Part shown: positions 45,101 to 54,124 of the stretch, piece by piece
Layout: the number at the start of each line of letters is the position of its first letter
How positions within the stretch are numbered: position 1 is the first letter of the stretch
Assembly (NCBI GenBank): GCA_024640765.1
Contig: JAHEEK010000003.1
Coordinates: forward strand, 108,271-172,270
From: Nereida sp024640765
GTDB taxonomy: Bacteria; Pseudomonadota; Alphaproteobacteria; Rhodobacterales; Rhodobacteraceae
Direction: 5' to 3'
Length of the DNA: 64,000 nt
Notes under the pieces: generated by a model
Database searches by the model: none
What the model saw: only the letters and a program-made list of their open reading frames with translations
Told to the model about the DNA's origin: nothing
Position numbers and translations under genes: made by a program

Positions 45101-45707
45101 CGCCTACGGCATGGACGGAAAGGCAGCGGCACAAGTAGAACTGCTCCAAAAACAGCTTAAAGATGTGGATGTAGCCTATCAAAATCTTGAAAGTGTTGAG
45201 CTGGGTGTCACCACCGTTGATCACTATTTTGACACGCTCGGCGGTATTGCTCGGGCGGTAAAGCGCGCCAAAGGCGGCGCTGAGCCAGCCGTATTCATCG
45301 GCGATCAAACAATGGGTGATGCAAAAGTACGCACCTTGTCCGAGCAAGTCGCCCTTGAAACCAGATCGCGCAGCCTCAACCCGAAGTGGTTCGAAGGAAT
45401 GCTGCAACACGGACACGAAGGCGTGCGCCAAATTGAGGCGTGCGTAACGAACACGATGGGCTGGTCCGCAACGACCGGCCAAGTGGATGAATGGGTCTAT
45501 GAACGGCTCTCTGAAACCTTCGTTCTTGACGACGCAATGCGCCAGCGGCTGGCGGATCTGAACCCGCAAGCTTCCGTACGCATGGCCAATCGCCTGCTTG
45601 AAGCAAGCGACAGAAATTATTGGACCCCCGACGCGGAAACACTCGCCGCGCTGCAAGATGCGGCCGATGCGCTCGAGGATCAAATGGAAGGAATTGCGGC
45701 GCAATAG
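42168..45707 (+). CDS. bchH: Magnesium chelatase subunit H
   Basis: BchH binds protoporphyrin IX and inserts Mg2+ with BchI and BchD, which lie outside this window. The 1179-residue protein is of normal length (about 1180). It carries the large N-terminal domain and conserved C-terminal porphyrin-binding regions, for example ALLHFGMHGALEFMPGKQ and SQNFVRAHAL. The start at 42168 overlaps the bchB end by 11 bases. BchH is the entry point from haem precursors to bacteriochlorophyll. Confidence 0.96.
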   Translation: MRDEVSIPYRVAIVTLDRHAGGSITRAMPNLRADFPGLEVSVHAAAEWGDNPEALATARHDIDHADIIVGNLLFLEDHLKAILPNMIARRPSLDAFVGVIADPSITSLTKMGDLDMSKPTSGAMAILKKLKPKTGKQASGEGQMKMLRRLPKILKFIPGKAQDLRAYFLSMQYWLGGSDDNLEAMLRFLVSRYSENRGWNAIEAAAPIDYPEVGLYHPDLTGTKIVTDLAELPQSDATATVGILMLRSYILSGDCAHYDAVIRAFEAKGMRVIAGFAGGLDGRPAIEQYFNGVDTMVSLTGFSLVGGPAYNNSDAAIKTLTNLDVPYVAAHPLEFQTLSQWSSSDGGLGPVETTMLIALPEIDGATSPTVYAGRHSETGCQGCAYMCKASTISKAMAPCHERIDVLAEKVARLANLRRKENADKKIGFVLFGFPPNAGAVGTAAYLSVFESLFNTLTRMKASGYDVEVPADVDSLRTIVLQGNSAQYGQEANVADHVSADHIVENTPPLAAIESVWGPAPGKVQSDGRGVFILGAYFGNVFVGVQPTFGYEGDPMRLLFEKGFAPTHAFAQFYLWLRNTYQADALLHFGMHGALEFMPGKQAGLGAQDWPDRLIGEMPNVYLYASNNPSEATLAKRRSNAVTVTHLTPPLAKSGLYKGLNALKDTLTRYRGTAQNDPSRSDLEQLIRDQANAVDMNGRDPESLWLKLLETEHALIPEGLHIVGKPMSDAARHDHVSTMADQSSEARARVDALLQDDTELPALMRALSARYIAPVAGGDLIRSPDVLPTGRNIHAFDPFRMPTEFALRDGRKQAQVLLDAQAKLPRSIALVLWGSDNIKSDGGPIAQALALMGAKPRFDSYGRLSGADLIPLEKLGRPRIDVVMTLSGIFRDLLPLQTKMLAEAAYKCAAADEPTSQNFVRAHALSYVEQMDVDLETAALRVFSNANGAYGSNVNALVDASAFDNEDELADAYEARKSFAYGMDGKAAAQVELLQKQLKDVDVAYQNLESVELGVTTVDHYFDTLGGIARAVKRAKGGAEPAVFIGDQTMGDAKVRTLSEQVALETRSRSLNPKWFEGMLQHGHEGVRQIEACVTNTMGWSATTGQVDEWVYERLSETFVLDDAMRQRLADLNPQASVRMANRLLEASDRNYWTPDAETLAALQDAADALEDQMEGIAAQ

Positions 45708-45728
45708 AGCCGCATAGGGAGAAGTAAC

Positions 45729-46625
45729 ATGGCACTAGACAGAAGCACCCCAATCCTGAGAGGCCAAGACGGCGAAGGCTCCGTACAGGTCCATCAAGAT
45801 GACGGAATGAAAATCGAAGGCGCCAAGGTGTTTTCGGTCTACGGCAAAGGCGGCATTGGTAAATCAACCACCTCGTCCAACTTGTCTGCTGCATTTTCAA
45901 TGCTGGGCAAACGGGTTTTGCAAATTGGATGTGACCCCAAGCATGACAGCACGTTTACTCTGACAGGCTCACTTGTTCCGACGGTTATCGACATCCTAAA
46001 AGATGTGGATTTTCACGCAGAAGAGCTACGCCCCGAAGACTTCGTTTTTGAAGGTTTCAACGGCGTTAAGTGTGTTGAAGCAGGTGGCCCTCCGGCGGGT
46101 ACTGGTTGTGGTGGCTATGTGGTTGGCCAGACAGTCAAGTTGCTTAAGCAGCACCATTTGCTTGAAGACACGGACGTAGTGATTTTTGATGTTTTGGGCG
46201 ACGTGGTGTGCGGCGGCTTTGCTGCCCCCTTGCAACACGCTGACCGTGCATTGATCGTCACCGCAAACGACTTTGACAGCATTTATGCGATGAACCGGAT
46301 TATCGCCGCCGTTCAAGCGAAATCCAGCAACTATAAAGTCCGCCTCGCGGGCTGCGTCGCCAACCGGTCACGCGAAACAGATGAAGTAGACCGGTTCTGT
46401 AAAACCGTTGGCTTTAACCGTATCGCACACATGCCTGATCTTGATGCGATCCGCCGCTCACGTCTCAAGAAGAAGACCCTCTTTGAGATGCCTGATGAGG
46501 AAGAAATCGTACAGGTTCGCAAGGAATACATCCGCCTCGCAGAGACACTTTGGAACGGCACTGAAGCGCTTGCACCTGCGCCTCTGCCTGACCGCGAAAT
46601 CTTTGAATTGTTGGGCTTCGATTAA
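45729..46625 (+). CDS. bchL: Light-independent protochlorophyllide reductase iron protein (L)
   Basis: BchL is the NifH-like ATPase that donates electrons to BchNB. The 298-residue protein has P-loop GKGGIGKSTT, the GCDPKHDST loop, and the 4Fe-4S cysteines in GTGCGGYV and GDVVCGGFAAP. It follows bchH by 21 bp with a GGGAGAAG ribosome-binding site. Like BchX it is a homodimer with a bridging cluster; the sequence has the STT Walker A variant rather than BchX's SF. Confidence 0.96.
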   Translation: MALDRSTPILRGQDGEGSVQVHQDDGMKIEGAKVFSVYGKGGIGKSTTSSNLSAAFSMLGKRVLQIGCDPKHDSTFTLTGSLVPTVIDILKDVDFHAEELRPEDFVFEGFNGVKCVEAGGPPAGTGCGGYVVGQTVKLLKQHHLLEDTDVVIFDVLGDVVCGGFAAPLQHADRALIVTANDFDSIYAMNRIIAAVQAKSSNYKVRLAGCVANRSRETDEVDRFCKTVGFNRIAHMPDLDAIRRSRLKKKTLFEMPDEEEIVQVRKEYIRLAETLWNGTEALAPAPLPDREIFELLGFD

Positions 46626-46628
46626 ACC

Positions 46629-47294
46629 ATGACCGCATACGACCGCACCCTTTCCCGCGTTGAGACATACTTCGACCAAACCGCGACCAAAACATGGGAG
46701 CGCCTGACCTCAGACGCGCCCGTGTCGCGGGTGCGCGAAACCGTGCGCGCGGGGCGGGACCGGATGCGTGAAACAATGCTCAACACTCTTGGTGATGTGC
46801 GCGGCAAACGAATTTTGGACGCCGGCTGTGGTGCGGGTCAAATGACCCATGAACTGGCCTTGCGCGGCGCCGAGGTAGTCGCCGTGGATATCTCGCCATC
46901 ACTGGTGGAAATCGCAAGCAAGCGGTTGCCAGGTGCCTTGTCTCATCAAGTGACATTTCACGCAGGCGACATGCTAGACCCCGCGCTTGGTGACTTCGAT
47001 CACGTGGTCGCGATGGACAGTTTGATCTACTATGACGCCGCTGACATCAACCGCTCACTTTCGACCCTATTCCAACGCACAAGCGGTAAAATTGTGTTCA
47101 CCGTTGCGCCGCGCACACCATTCTTGATGGCGTTTTTCGGTATGGGAAAATTGTTTCCGCGCCGTGACCGCAGCCCCGTGATGATCCCACATGCGCCCAA
47201 GAAATTGGCGCGCCTTGTAGACGGTAATCTGCGCAGTGTCGCGCGGATCAGCTCGGGTTTTTATATCTCTGAATGTTTGGAAGTGACCAAGTGA
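46629..47294 (+). CDS. bchM: Mg-protoporphyrin IX O-methyltransferase
   Basis: BchM methylates the 13-propionate of Mg-protoporphyrin IX with SAM, just upstream of the AcsF cyclase reaction. The 221-residue protein has the class I methyltransferase motif ILDAGCGAGQMTHEL (about residue 60) and the later FTVAPRTPFL and FPRRDRSPVMIPH blocks typical of BchM/ChlM. It overlaps lhaA by four bases (GTGA). Confidence 0.94.
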   Translation: MTAYDRTLSRVETYFDQTATKTWERLTSDAPVSRVRETVRAGRDRMRETMLNTLGDVRGKRILDAGCGAGQMTHELALRGAEVVAVDISPSLVEIASKRLPGALSHQVTFHAGDMLDPALGDFDHVVAMDSLIYYDAADINRSLSTLFQRTSGKIVFTVAPRTPFLMAFFGMGKLFPRRDRSPVMIPHAPKKLARLVDGNLRSVARISSGFYISECLEVTK

Positions 47295-48700
47295 GCCAAA
47301 CGCAGCGCATATCAAAATGGCTCCCATTTGCGGATGCCGCGTCTGAGGGTCTTCCCCTCGGACAGCTTTTGCGGATGTCGCTGTTCCAAGTCTCTGTCGG
47401 CATGGCCTCTGTCTTGCTGTTGGGCACTTTAAACCGCGTTATGATCGTTGAGTTGTCAGTACCGGCAATGATTGTCGCGCTCATGATCGCATTGCCTGTT
47501 TTATCTGCGCCGTTCCGCGCACTTTTGGGCTTCAAGTCAGACAACTTGCAAAGCTCACTGGGTTGGAAACGCATCCCCTACTTATGGTTTGGCAGCTTGT
47601 GGCAGTTCGGTGGCTTAGCGGTAATGCCCTTCGCCATTCTGTCACTGGGATTTGAGCAAGCAGCCGGCCCCGAATGGGCAGGTGAGGTTCTGTCAGCAGC
47701 AGCTTTCTTAATGACCGGCCTTGGAATGCACATGACCCAAACCGCAGGTCTGGCATTGGCCGCAGACCGCGCAGATGATGAAACACGTCCTCGCGTTGTG
47801 GCTCTTTTGTACGTCATGTTCCTGGTCGGCATGGGACTGTCCGCCGTGATCGTTGGTTATTTCCTGCGCGATTTTGGTGATCTGCGACTGGTTCGCGTGA
47901 TTCAATCTTGCGCCGTAATCACCCTTGTTTTGAACATTGTCGCTTTGTGGAAACAAGAAAAGCTGGTGCCCAAATCTAAGGCCGAGCGTGATGCAGCACC
48001 GCGCCCCACCTTCAAAGATGCATGGTCAGATTTCATGGCCGGCGGTCAAGCTGGCCGCCTGATCGTTGTCGTCTTTTTGGGAACCATGGCTTTTAATATG
48101 CAGGACGTATTGCTTGAGCCTTACGGCGGCGAAGTCTTGGGGCTATCCGTATCGGCCACCACTTTGCTGACAGCGCTTTGGGCGTCTGGCGCACTTCTGG
48201 GCTTTGCAATTGCAGCTAGATGGCTGCGCGGTGGGCTTAACACACATCTCATGGCGGGCCGTGGCCTGCTTGTTGGAGTGGGTGCTTTCACATGCGTTGT
48301 GTTCGCTGCACCACTCAATTCAGTATTCCTTTTCTACACTGGAAGCTCTGCGATCGGCTTGGGTGGAGGGCTGTTTGCAGTCGCCACGCTGACCGCAGCA
48401 ATGACTTTGCCCAACGCAGGCCGCGGCCTTGCATTGGGGGCTTGGGGCGCCGCGCAAGCGACCGCCGCAGGCCTGTCGATCCTCATCGGCGGTACCATCC
48501 GCGATGTGGTCAACACTGCCGCACTTAACGGGAACTTCGGACCGGCGCTCGCCACGCCATCGACGGGCTATTCAGTTGTCTATCACACTGAAATTGCTCT
48601 TATTTTTGTCACGCTCATCGCCTTGGGGCCCCTTGTGCGACGCGGGACACAGACCACTCAGCAAGGACGTCAGATCGGTCTGGCTGACTTCCCTACCTGA
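47291..48700 (+). CDS. lhaA: Light-harvesting 1 assembly protein LhaA (PucC family)
   Basis: A 469-residue, 12-helix PucC/BCD-family protein needed for LH1 assembly or pigment delivery. It starts with GTG at 47291 inside the bchM stop, and not at the ATG 18 bp upstream, which lies within bchM. The SLFQVSVGMASVLLLGTLNR N-terminal helix and AWGAAQATAAGLSIL block are characteristic. It is the second PucC-family gene in the window (with 34128-35408) and the one directly upstream of puhA, as in Rhodobacter. Confidence 0.93.
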   Translation: MSQTQRISKWLPFADAASEGLPLGQLLRMSLFQVSVGMASVLLLGTLNRVMIVELSVPAMIVALMIALPVLSAPFRALLGFKSDNLQSSLGWKRIPYLWFGSLWQFGGLAVMPFAILSLGFEQAAGPEWAGEVLSAAAFLMTGLGMHMTQTAGLALAADRADDETRPRVVALLYVMFLVGMGLSAVIVGYFLRDFGDLRLVRVIQSCAVITLVLNIVALWKQEKLVPKSKAERDAAPRPTFKDAWSDFMAGGQAGRLIVVVFLGTMAFNMQDVLLEPYGGEVLGLSVSATTLLTALWASGALLGFAIAARWLRGGLNTHLMAGRGLLVGVGAFTCVVFAAPLNSVFLFYTGSSAIGLGGGLFAVATLTAAMTLPNAGRGLALGAWGAAQATAAGLSILIGGTIRDVVNTAALNGNFGPALATPSTGYSVVYHTEIALIFVTLIALGPLVRRGTQTTQQGRQIGLADFPT

Positions 48701-48718
48701 CACATTCGGAGAAAGAAA

Positions 48719-49489
48719 ATGGACGGAACTATTTTTGGAAACATCGACTTGGCGAGCGTCGCTCTTTGGGGCTTTTACGGCTTTTTCGCGCTGCTGATTT
48801 ACTATCTGCAAACCGAAAACATGCGTGAAGGCTATCCGCTTGAAAATGATAACGGTGAGACAGCCGCCAACCAAGGCCCCTTCCCTGTGCCAAACCCCAA
48901 AACGTTTAAGCTGCCACATAGCCGCGGCGAGGTAACCGTTCCTGGTCCTGACCGCCAAGCCCGTACAGATTTGGCGCTTGAGCAAACCGGCGTGATAAAC
49001 GGACTACCTTTCGAGCCTACCGGTGATCCAATGATGGACGGCGTTGGTCCGGGTGCATGGGCTGCGCGCCAAGATCACCCAGAGCTTGATGGCAAAGGCC
49101 ACCCCAAGATCATCCCCATGTCGAGCGTTGACACATTTCGCGTGTCTGCTGGCCGTGACCCACGTGGTTTGCCGGTTATGACAGGCGATAACGTAGTCGT
49201 TGGTCGCGTCACCGATATGTGGATCGATGAACCAGAGCAGCTGGTGCGTTATTTCGCTTATGAAGTTGACGCAGAATTTGGCGGCGGCACCAAACTGGTG
49301 GCCCGTGAAATGGCACGTATCAAATCAAACCACCTCAAGATCCGCTCAATCTATTCGCACAACGTCAAAGGTATTCCGACCCAAAAATCGGCAACCACTG
49401 TGACGTTGCTCGAGGAAGAGAAAATCCAAGCCTACTACGGCGGCGGCACGCTTTATGCTGACCCAAGCCGTTTGGAACCCCAAGCCTAA
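48719..49489 (+). CDS. puhA: Photosynthetic reaction centre H subunit
   Basis: The 256-residue H subunit has one N-terminal membrane helix (ASVALWGFYGFFALLIYYL) and a cytoplasmic PRC-barrel domain that shields QB (AGRDPRGLPVMTGDNVVVG onward). It starts MDGTIFGNIDLASVA. Follows lhaA by 18 bp with a GGAGAAAG site. Completes the RC with PufLM. Confidence 0.97.
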   Translation: MDGTIFGNIDLASVALWGFYGFFALLIYYLQTENMREGYPLENDNGETAANQGPFPVPNPKTFKLPHSRGEVTVPGPDRQARTDLALEQTGVINGLPFEPTGDPMMDGVGPGAWAARQDHPELDGKGHPKIIPMSSVDTFRVSAGRDPRGLPVMTGDNVVVGRVTDMWIDEPEQLVRYFAYEVDAEFGGGTKLVAREMARIKSNHLKIRSIYSHNVKGIPTQKSATTVTLLEEEKIQAYYGGGTLYADPSRLEPQA

Positions 49490-49503
49490 GGAAAGCCGAC
49501 CCC

Positions 49504-50133
49504 ATGTCACACGACGATTTCGCAGTTGAACCCATCGAAGGTCTGCCAGAGGAATTGCCCTCGGGCGAAGAGATTCTCTGGCAAGGACGCCCCAATTGGT
49601 GGAGCCTGACCAAAGAAAGCTGGGGCCTGAAATGGCTCATGGGCTATTTCGCTTTGTTCGCACTGTGGCGTTTCATCGTTGTGCTCGGGGTCGCCCCCTT
49701 TGGCCACGCACTTTTGTCTGTACTACCGTTCGCAATTTTTGCAGCGGCAACAGTCGCTGTGCTGGCACTGATTTCATACGTGCAGGCCCGTAACACGGTC
49801 TACACAATTACGAACCGCCGCGTTGCCATGCGCATCGGGGCGGCTCTGACGATGACCCTGAACTTGCCATACCAATGGGTAAAGAACGCAAACCTCGCGC
49901 TGCTTTCTGGCGGTCATGGCACCATCGCGCTTCAAACATCGGGCAAGACCCGCATGAGTTACCTAATGTGTTGGCCCCACGTTCGCCCTTGGCGGATGGC
50001 CCACACGGAACCCGCTCTCCGTTGCATCCCTGACGCCGCTAATGTCGCACAGATTTTGGCCGCCGCAGCGGAGACGCGGGTATCCGAAGCCCCCATTATC
50101 ACACGCGTCCCTGACGCCGTTCCAGCGGAGTAA
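49504..50133 (+). CDS. puhB: Reaction centre assembly protein PuhB
   Basis: A 209-residue membrane protein with about three helices and a PH-like domain, containing GEEILWQGRPNWWSL and the YTITNRRVAMRIGAAL block. In R. capsulatus PuhB assists assembly of the RC and affects LH1. Located 14 bp after puhA in the conserved order puhABC. Length is normal. Confidence 0.92.
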   Translation: MSHDDFAVEPIEGLPEELPSGEEILWQGRPNWWSLTKESWGLKWLMGYFALFALWRFIVVLGVAPFGHALLSVLPFAIFAAATVAVLALISYVQARNTVYTITNRRVAMRIGAALTMTLNLPYQWVKNANLALLSGGHGTIALQTSGKTRMSYLMCWPHVRPWRMAHTEPALRCIPDAANVAQILAAAAETRVSEAPIITRVPDAVPAE

Positions 50134-50139
50134 ACTGAC

Positions 50140-50610
50140 ATGCAATTTGCCCCTTCTGAAACCCGTAAAATGTTGAACAAAGACCGCGAAATGATCCCGC
50201 GCACGCTGATCCGTGGTGTGTTGTTCATGATCGCTTGCGCAGTCGCTTTGTCTGCCTACTCGGTCTGGTCAGACCGCCCATCAGCCAGTGCCCTGCCTGC
50301 TTCACCAATCGTGAAAGAACGTACGATCACGATGAAAAGTGAAATCTCAGGCGCCACGTATATCGCTGATATCGACGGTACAGTGTTGCTTGATGCAGGC
50401 CCGGGCGCAGGTGGTTTTATGGGCGTGATGTCACGCGTGGTTGAGCGTAACCGCACCGTGAACAACATGGACATGAGCGCGCCCGTCCGCCTTGTGCAAT
50501 TTGCCAATAACCGCGTCGCCATCATCGATGACGAAACCAACTGGAGCGCAGACCTGATGGGGTTTGGGTCCGAAAACTGGGCAGCCTTCGCCACGCTGCT
50601 CGATCAATAA
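50140..50610 (+). CDS. puhC: RC-LH1 assembly protein PuhC
   Basis: A 156-residue protein with an N-terminal membrane anchor (LFMIACAVALSAYSVW) and a periplasmic domain. The MIPRTLIRGVLFMIA and DIDGTVLLDAGPGAGGFMG regions are recognisable for PuhC. In R. capsulatus, loss of PuhC impairs RC-LH1 reorganisation. Six bases after puhB. Confidence 0.9.
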   Translation: MQFAPSETRKMLNKDREMIPRTLIRGVLFMIACAVALSAYSVWSDRPSASALPASPIVKERTITMKSEISGATYIADIDGTVLLDAGPGAGGFMGVMSRVVERNRTVNNMDMSAPVRLVQFANNRVAIIDDETNWSADLMGFGSENWAAFATLLDQ

Positions 50611-50623
50611 GGGAACCGGAACC

Positions 50624-50920
50624 ATGGGATTATTCACCCGATCAAAAGAAACAGCACCCTGCACTGTCAGCATCTCGCACCGCTTTGAAGAACTCAGCGC
50701 GCATGTGCGGTTTGACAACGGAGCAGTCATTCAACCCGGTGATAGCGTCTTGGTCCAAGGGGCCGAGATCATGGCGCCTTTCGGCGAAATCGTTGAAGAA
50801 AGCCGCACCGCTGTCATCACCCGCGCCAGCGGTCTTGAGCGCGCATGGACGCGCCTGACCGGTGATCTGGAATTTATTGAGCTTTGCGAGTTTTCATTCT
50901 CTGAGGAGGTTACAGTATGA
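50624..50920 (+). CDS. Conserved PGC protein at the puhD position, function unknown
   Basis: A 98-residue soluble-looking protein starting MGLFTRSKETAPC, with a beta-rich pattern (VRFDNGAVIQPGDSVLVQG) and an acidic C-terminus. It occupies the place of R. capsulatus orf55/puhD, between puhC and acsF, but is nearly twice as long. Start chosen at 50624, 13 bp after puhC. It overlaps acsF by four bases, so it is almost certainly translated. I do not recognise a motif that gives its function; a role with AcsF or pigment assembly is a guess from position. Confidence 0.7.
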   Translation: MGLFTRSKETAPCTVSISHRFEELSAHVRFDNGAVIQPGDSVLVQGAEIMAPFGEIVEESRTAVITRASGLERAWTRLTGDLEFIELCEFSFSEEVTV

Positions 50921-52038
50921 ACATCCAAACCCCCAAGGACCTGAACGGTCACGCATCCCCCACCGCTTTGCATGGTACCAACGAAGCCATGACCTCGGAA
51001 AAAGCAACCGATGTTGCGATGCAGGACACGCTTCTCACCCCGCGCTTTTACACAACTGATTTCAATGAACTGGACGCCATCAACGTTGAAAACGTGCGCC
51101 ACGATTGGGACACTCTGATCGGCCAAATGGAAGCAGACCCAAACAAAGGCCATTTCAAGAAAAACGCTGATTGGGATACCGTCGATTGGGACGGCATGGA
51201 ACCTGCTCTGCGTGCCGAATTTATCGACTTTTTGATCTCAAGCTGTACCGCTGAATTCTCGGGCTGTGTGCTTTATAAAGAAATGAAACGCCGCGGTTCT
51301 AATCCAGACATCACGCAGCTTTTCCAACTGATGGCCCGCGACGAGGCCCGTCACGCGGGCTTTATCAATGATGCACTGCGCGAAGCTGGCATTGCGGTCA
51401 ACTTAGGCTTTTTGACCCAGCAAAAGAAGTACACGTACTTCCGCCCCAAGTTCATTTACTACGCCACGTATCTGTCAGAAAAGATCGGCTACGCGCGTTA
51501 CATCACGATCTTCCGCCACCTCGAAAAGCATCCCGAGCACCGCTTCCACCCCATTTTCAAATGGTTTGAGGAATGGTGCAACGATGAGTTTTCACACGGC
51601 GAAGCCTTTGCGTTGTTGATGAAAACAGACCCTAAACTCACGGAATCGCGCCAAAACCGCCTCTGGATTAAGTTTTTCCTGACAGCTGTTTACGGCACAA
51701 TGTGGGTTCGCGACCACCAGCGCCCCGTTTTCCACGAGGCCTTGGGCGTAGATGTGACGTGGTACGGCATGGAGGTGTTCCGCAAAACATCGGAAATCAG
51801 CAAACAGATCTATCCGTTCACGCTTGATATCGATCACCCGCGCTTCCGCAAAGGGCTCGATAAACTGCAAGACGCCAACGTTCAGATTGCCGCCGGCAAA
51901 CGCCAGCGTGGGATTACCGGCAAGATCAAACAGTTCATCGGAACCGCCCGCGCGGGGGCCGCATTTGCTGTGCTCTACTCCATCCCCGTTGTGCATCACG
52001 AACGTCCAGCAAGCACCATGATGGAACCCGCCTACTAA
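50917..52038 (+). CDS. acsF: Mg-protoporphyrin IX monomethyl ester oxidative cyclase
   Basis: AcsF is the O2-dependent di-iron enzyme that builds the fifth ring of protochlorophyllide. In this 373-residue protein the ferritin-like ligands appear as two Glu-x2-His motifs, ARDEARHAG and NDEFSHGEA. The N-terminal extension and DWDTVDWDGMEP block match. No anaerobic bchE occurs in the window, which fits an aerobic phototroph. Overlaps puhE by one base (TAATG). Confidence 0.95.
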   Translation: MNIQTPKDLNGHASPTALHGTNEAMTSEKATDVAMQDTLLTPRFYTTDFNELDAINVENVRHDWDTLIGQMEADPNKGHFKKNADWDTVDWDGMEPALRAEFIDFLISSCTAEFSGCVLYKEMKRRGSNPDITQLFQLMARDEARHAGFINDALREAGIAVNLGFLTQQKKYTYFRPKFIYYATYLSEKIGYARYITIFRHLEKHPEHRFHPIFKWFEEWCNDEFSHGEAFALLMKTDPKLTESRQNRLWIKFFLTAVYGTMWVRDHQRPVFHEALGVDVTWYGMEVFRKTSEISKQIYPFTLDIDHPRFRKGLDKLQDANVQIAAGKRQRGITGKIKQFIGTARAGAAFAVLYSIPVVHHERPASTMMEPAY

Positions 52039-52838
52039 TGCTGGCGACCCCGTGGATATCTGCGCTTGGCGCGCTGTTCTTGTGGTGGTTTTCCACGGGC
52101 GCGATCCTTGTGATCGTGCGCCGTGCTGACCGCGCCGAGGGCACCGCTGGCCTATGCGCTGTTCTGTGGGGTTTGCCGTTCCTGCTCACGGGGGCTGCGG
52201 CATTTTACGTCTCGCTCTCTCAAACCGGAGTGGCGGGGCCCTATATCGGGTTTTTGGCCGCTTTGGCCGTTTGGGGATGGATTGAGCTGGCATTCTTGAC
52301 AGGCATAATCACCGGCCCAAACACCGCTGAATTACCGCATAACACCCCACCGTTTGAGCGCTTTATTCGTGCGTGGGGCACCGTTGCCTACCACGAGATT
52401 TTGTTGACCGCGGCCCTTGTTGCAATGATTTGGGTCAGCCAAGATGCCGAAAACATCTTTGGTCTTTGGACATACGCGGTGCTTTATTTTGCCCGCATCT
52501 CAGCCAAGCTGAACCTCTTTCTGGGCGTGCCCAAGATCAACACAGAATTTCTACCAAAACCGCTGGCACATTTGCCGAGCCATTTTCGCCACGCACGGGT
52601 CAATTGGCTGTTTCCTATATCGGTCACCGCGCTCACATTCGCAACGGCCTGCTGGCTTGAACGGCTATATTCTGCATCATCACAGGCAGAAGTGGCCGGA
52701 TTTACCCTACTCACCGCCATCACTGCGCTGGCATTACTAGAACACTGGCTAATGGTCATTCCATTGCCTGACGAAAAACTATGGCGCTGGATGCTCCCCG
52801 TCCCTGCGCCCACAAAAACAAAAGGGACCACGTCATGA
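52038..52838 (+). CDS. puhE: PuhE, putative photosynthetic complex/BChl regulation protein
   Basis: A 266-residue membrane protein with six to seven predicted helices, usually found between acsF and hemA. Recognisable blocks are FYVSLSQTGVAGPY and KLNLFLGVPKINTEF. In R. capsulatus PuhE modulates bacteriochlorophyll synthesis. It shares its first base with the acsF stop and overlaps hemA by four bases. Confidence 0.9.
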   Translation: MLATPWISALGALFLWWFSTGAILVIVRRADRAEGTAGLCAVLWGLPFLLTGAAAFYVSLSQTGVAGPYIGFLAALAVWGWIELAFLTGIITGPNTAELPHNTPPFERFIRAWGTVAYHEILLTAALVAMIWVSQDAENIFGLWTYAVLYFARISAKLNLFLGVPKINTEFLPKPLAHLPSHFRHARVNWLFPISVTALTFATACWLERLYSASSQAEVAGFTLLTAITALALLEHWLMVIPLPDEKLWRWMLPVPAPTKTKGTTS

Positions 52839-54049
52839 CGTTTGATATTCTTTTCAATGAGCAGTTGGACAAGCTCAAAGACGATGGCAATTACCGCGTT
52901 TTTGCACAGCTTGAACGTCACACGGGTAAGTTCCCTCAGGCGTCCGAGCATGGCCAAGATGAAGCGCGCGATGTCACAATCTGGTGCTCAAACGATTACC
53001 TTGGCATGGGTCACCACCCTGATGTGATCGCCGCCATGACACGCACCGCCGAAAGCTGTGGTACTGGCGCGGGTGGGACACGCAACATCTCTGGCAATGC
53101 CATTCATCACCTCGCCCTTGAGAATGAGTTGGCTGATCTGCACGGCAAGGAAAGTGCGCTTTTGTTCACCTCTGGATACGTGTCGAACTGGGCTGCCCTA
53201 AGTACTCTTGGCGCCAGACTGCCCAATGCTGTGATTTTGTCAGACGAAGGCAACCACGCCTCAATGATCGAAGGCATTCGCCACTCAAAGGCACAAAAGG
53301 TCATCTGGAAACACAACGATGTTGAGGACCTTGATCGTAAGTTGGCTGCCCTGCCCGCCAACACTACAAAAATCGTCGCGTTTGAAAGCGTTTACTCAAT
53401 GGATGGTGACATCTGCCCCATGCGCGAAATCATTGAAGTTGCTGAGAAACACGGCGCGATGACCTACCTCGATGAAGTCCACGCCGTTGGCATGTACGGC
53501 TCGCGCGGCGGCGGTATTTCCGAGCGGGAGGGACTTGCCGATCGGATCACATTGATCGAAGGAACTTTGGGTAAGGCCTACGGTGTTGTTGGTGGCTATA
53601 TCACTGGCTCCGAGGCGCTGTGTGATTTCATCCGTTCATTTGCCTCTGGCTTTATCTTCACCACTGCCCTGCCCCCCGCAGTGGCAGCAGCGGCGCAAAC
53701 GTCTATCAAGCACCTCAAGACATCGGATGTTGAGCGTAAAGGCCAACAAGCCCAAGTCGCGCAGCTGCGTCACAAACTTGATCGCGCTGGCATCCCACAC
53801 CTGATGAACAAAAGCCACATTATCCCCGTGATGATCAAAGATCCTGTCAAAACGCGGATGATCGCGGATTACCTGATGGAGCAGTACGGCATTTATGTGC
53901 AGCCCATTAACTACCCCACAGTGCCAAAAGGGACCGAGCGGCTACGCTTTACACCAGGCCCCTGCCATACAGATCCGGACATCGATCATTTGGTGAATGC
54001 GCTTAGCACTCTGTGGAAGCAATGCGCGGTTTCCCACGCAGTCGCGTGA
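52835..54049 (+). CDS. hemA: 5-aminolevulinate synthase
   Basis: HemA condenses glycine and succinyl-CoA to ALA, the first tetrapyrrole step in Alphaproteobacteria. The 404-residue PLP enzyme has the cofactor lysine in GTLGKAYGVVGG and the GTRNISGN and DEVHAVGMYG blocks. Start set at 52835, inside the puhE stop (ATGA), rather than the ATG 54 bp upstream. Placing hemA at the end of the puh operon ties precursor supply to pigment demand. Confidence 0.96.
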   Translation: MTFDILFNEQLDKLKDDGNYRVFAQLERHTGKFPQASEHGQDEARDVTIWCSNDYLGMGHHPDVIAAMTRTAESCGTGAGGTRNISGNAIHHLALENELADLHGKESALLFTSGYVSNWAALSTLGARLPNAVILSDEGNHASMIEGIRHSKAQKVIWKHNDVEDLDRKLAALPANTTKIVAFESVYSMDGDICPMREIIEVAEKHGAMTYLDEVHAVGMYGSRGGGISEREGLADRITLIEGTLGKAYGVVGGYITGSEALCDFIRSFASGFIFTTALPPAVAAAAQTSIKHLKTSDVERKGQQAQVAQLRHKLDRAGIPHLMNKSHIIPVMIKDPVKTRMIADYLMEQYGIYVQPINYPTVPKGTERLRFTPGPCHTDPDIDHLVNALSTLWKQCAVSHAVA

Positions 54050-54124
54050 TTATAGCGGGCTTAACTTTACCTGCGGCACTTTGGCCCTAAGTTAGTTACT
54101 GGAATGAACGTTGGAGATAGACTT

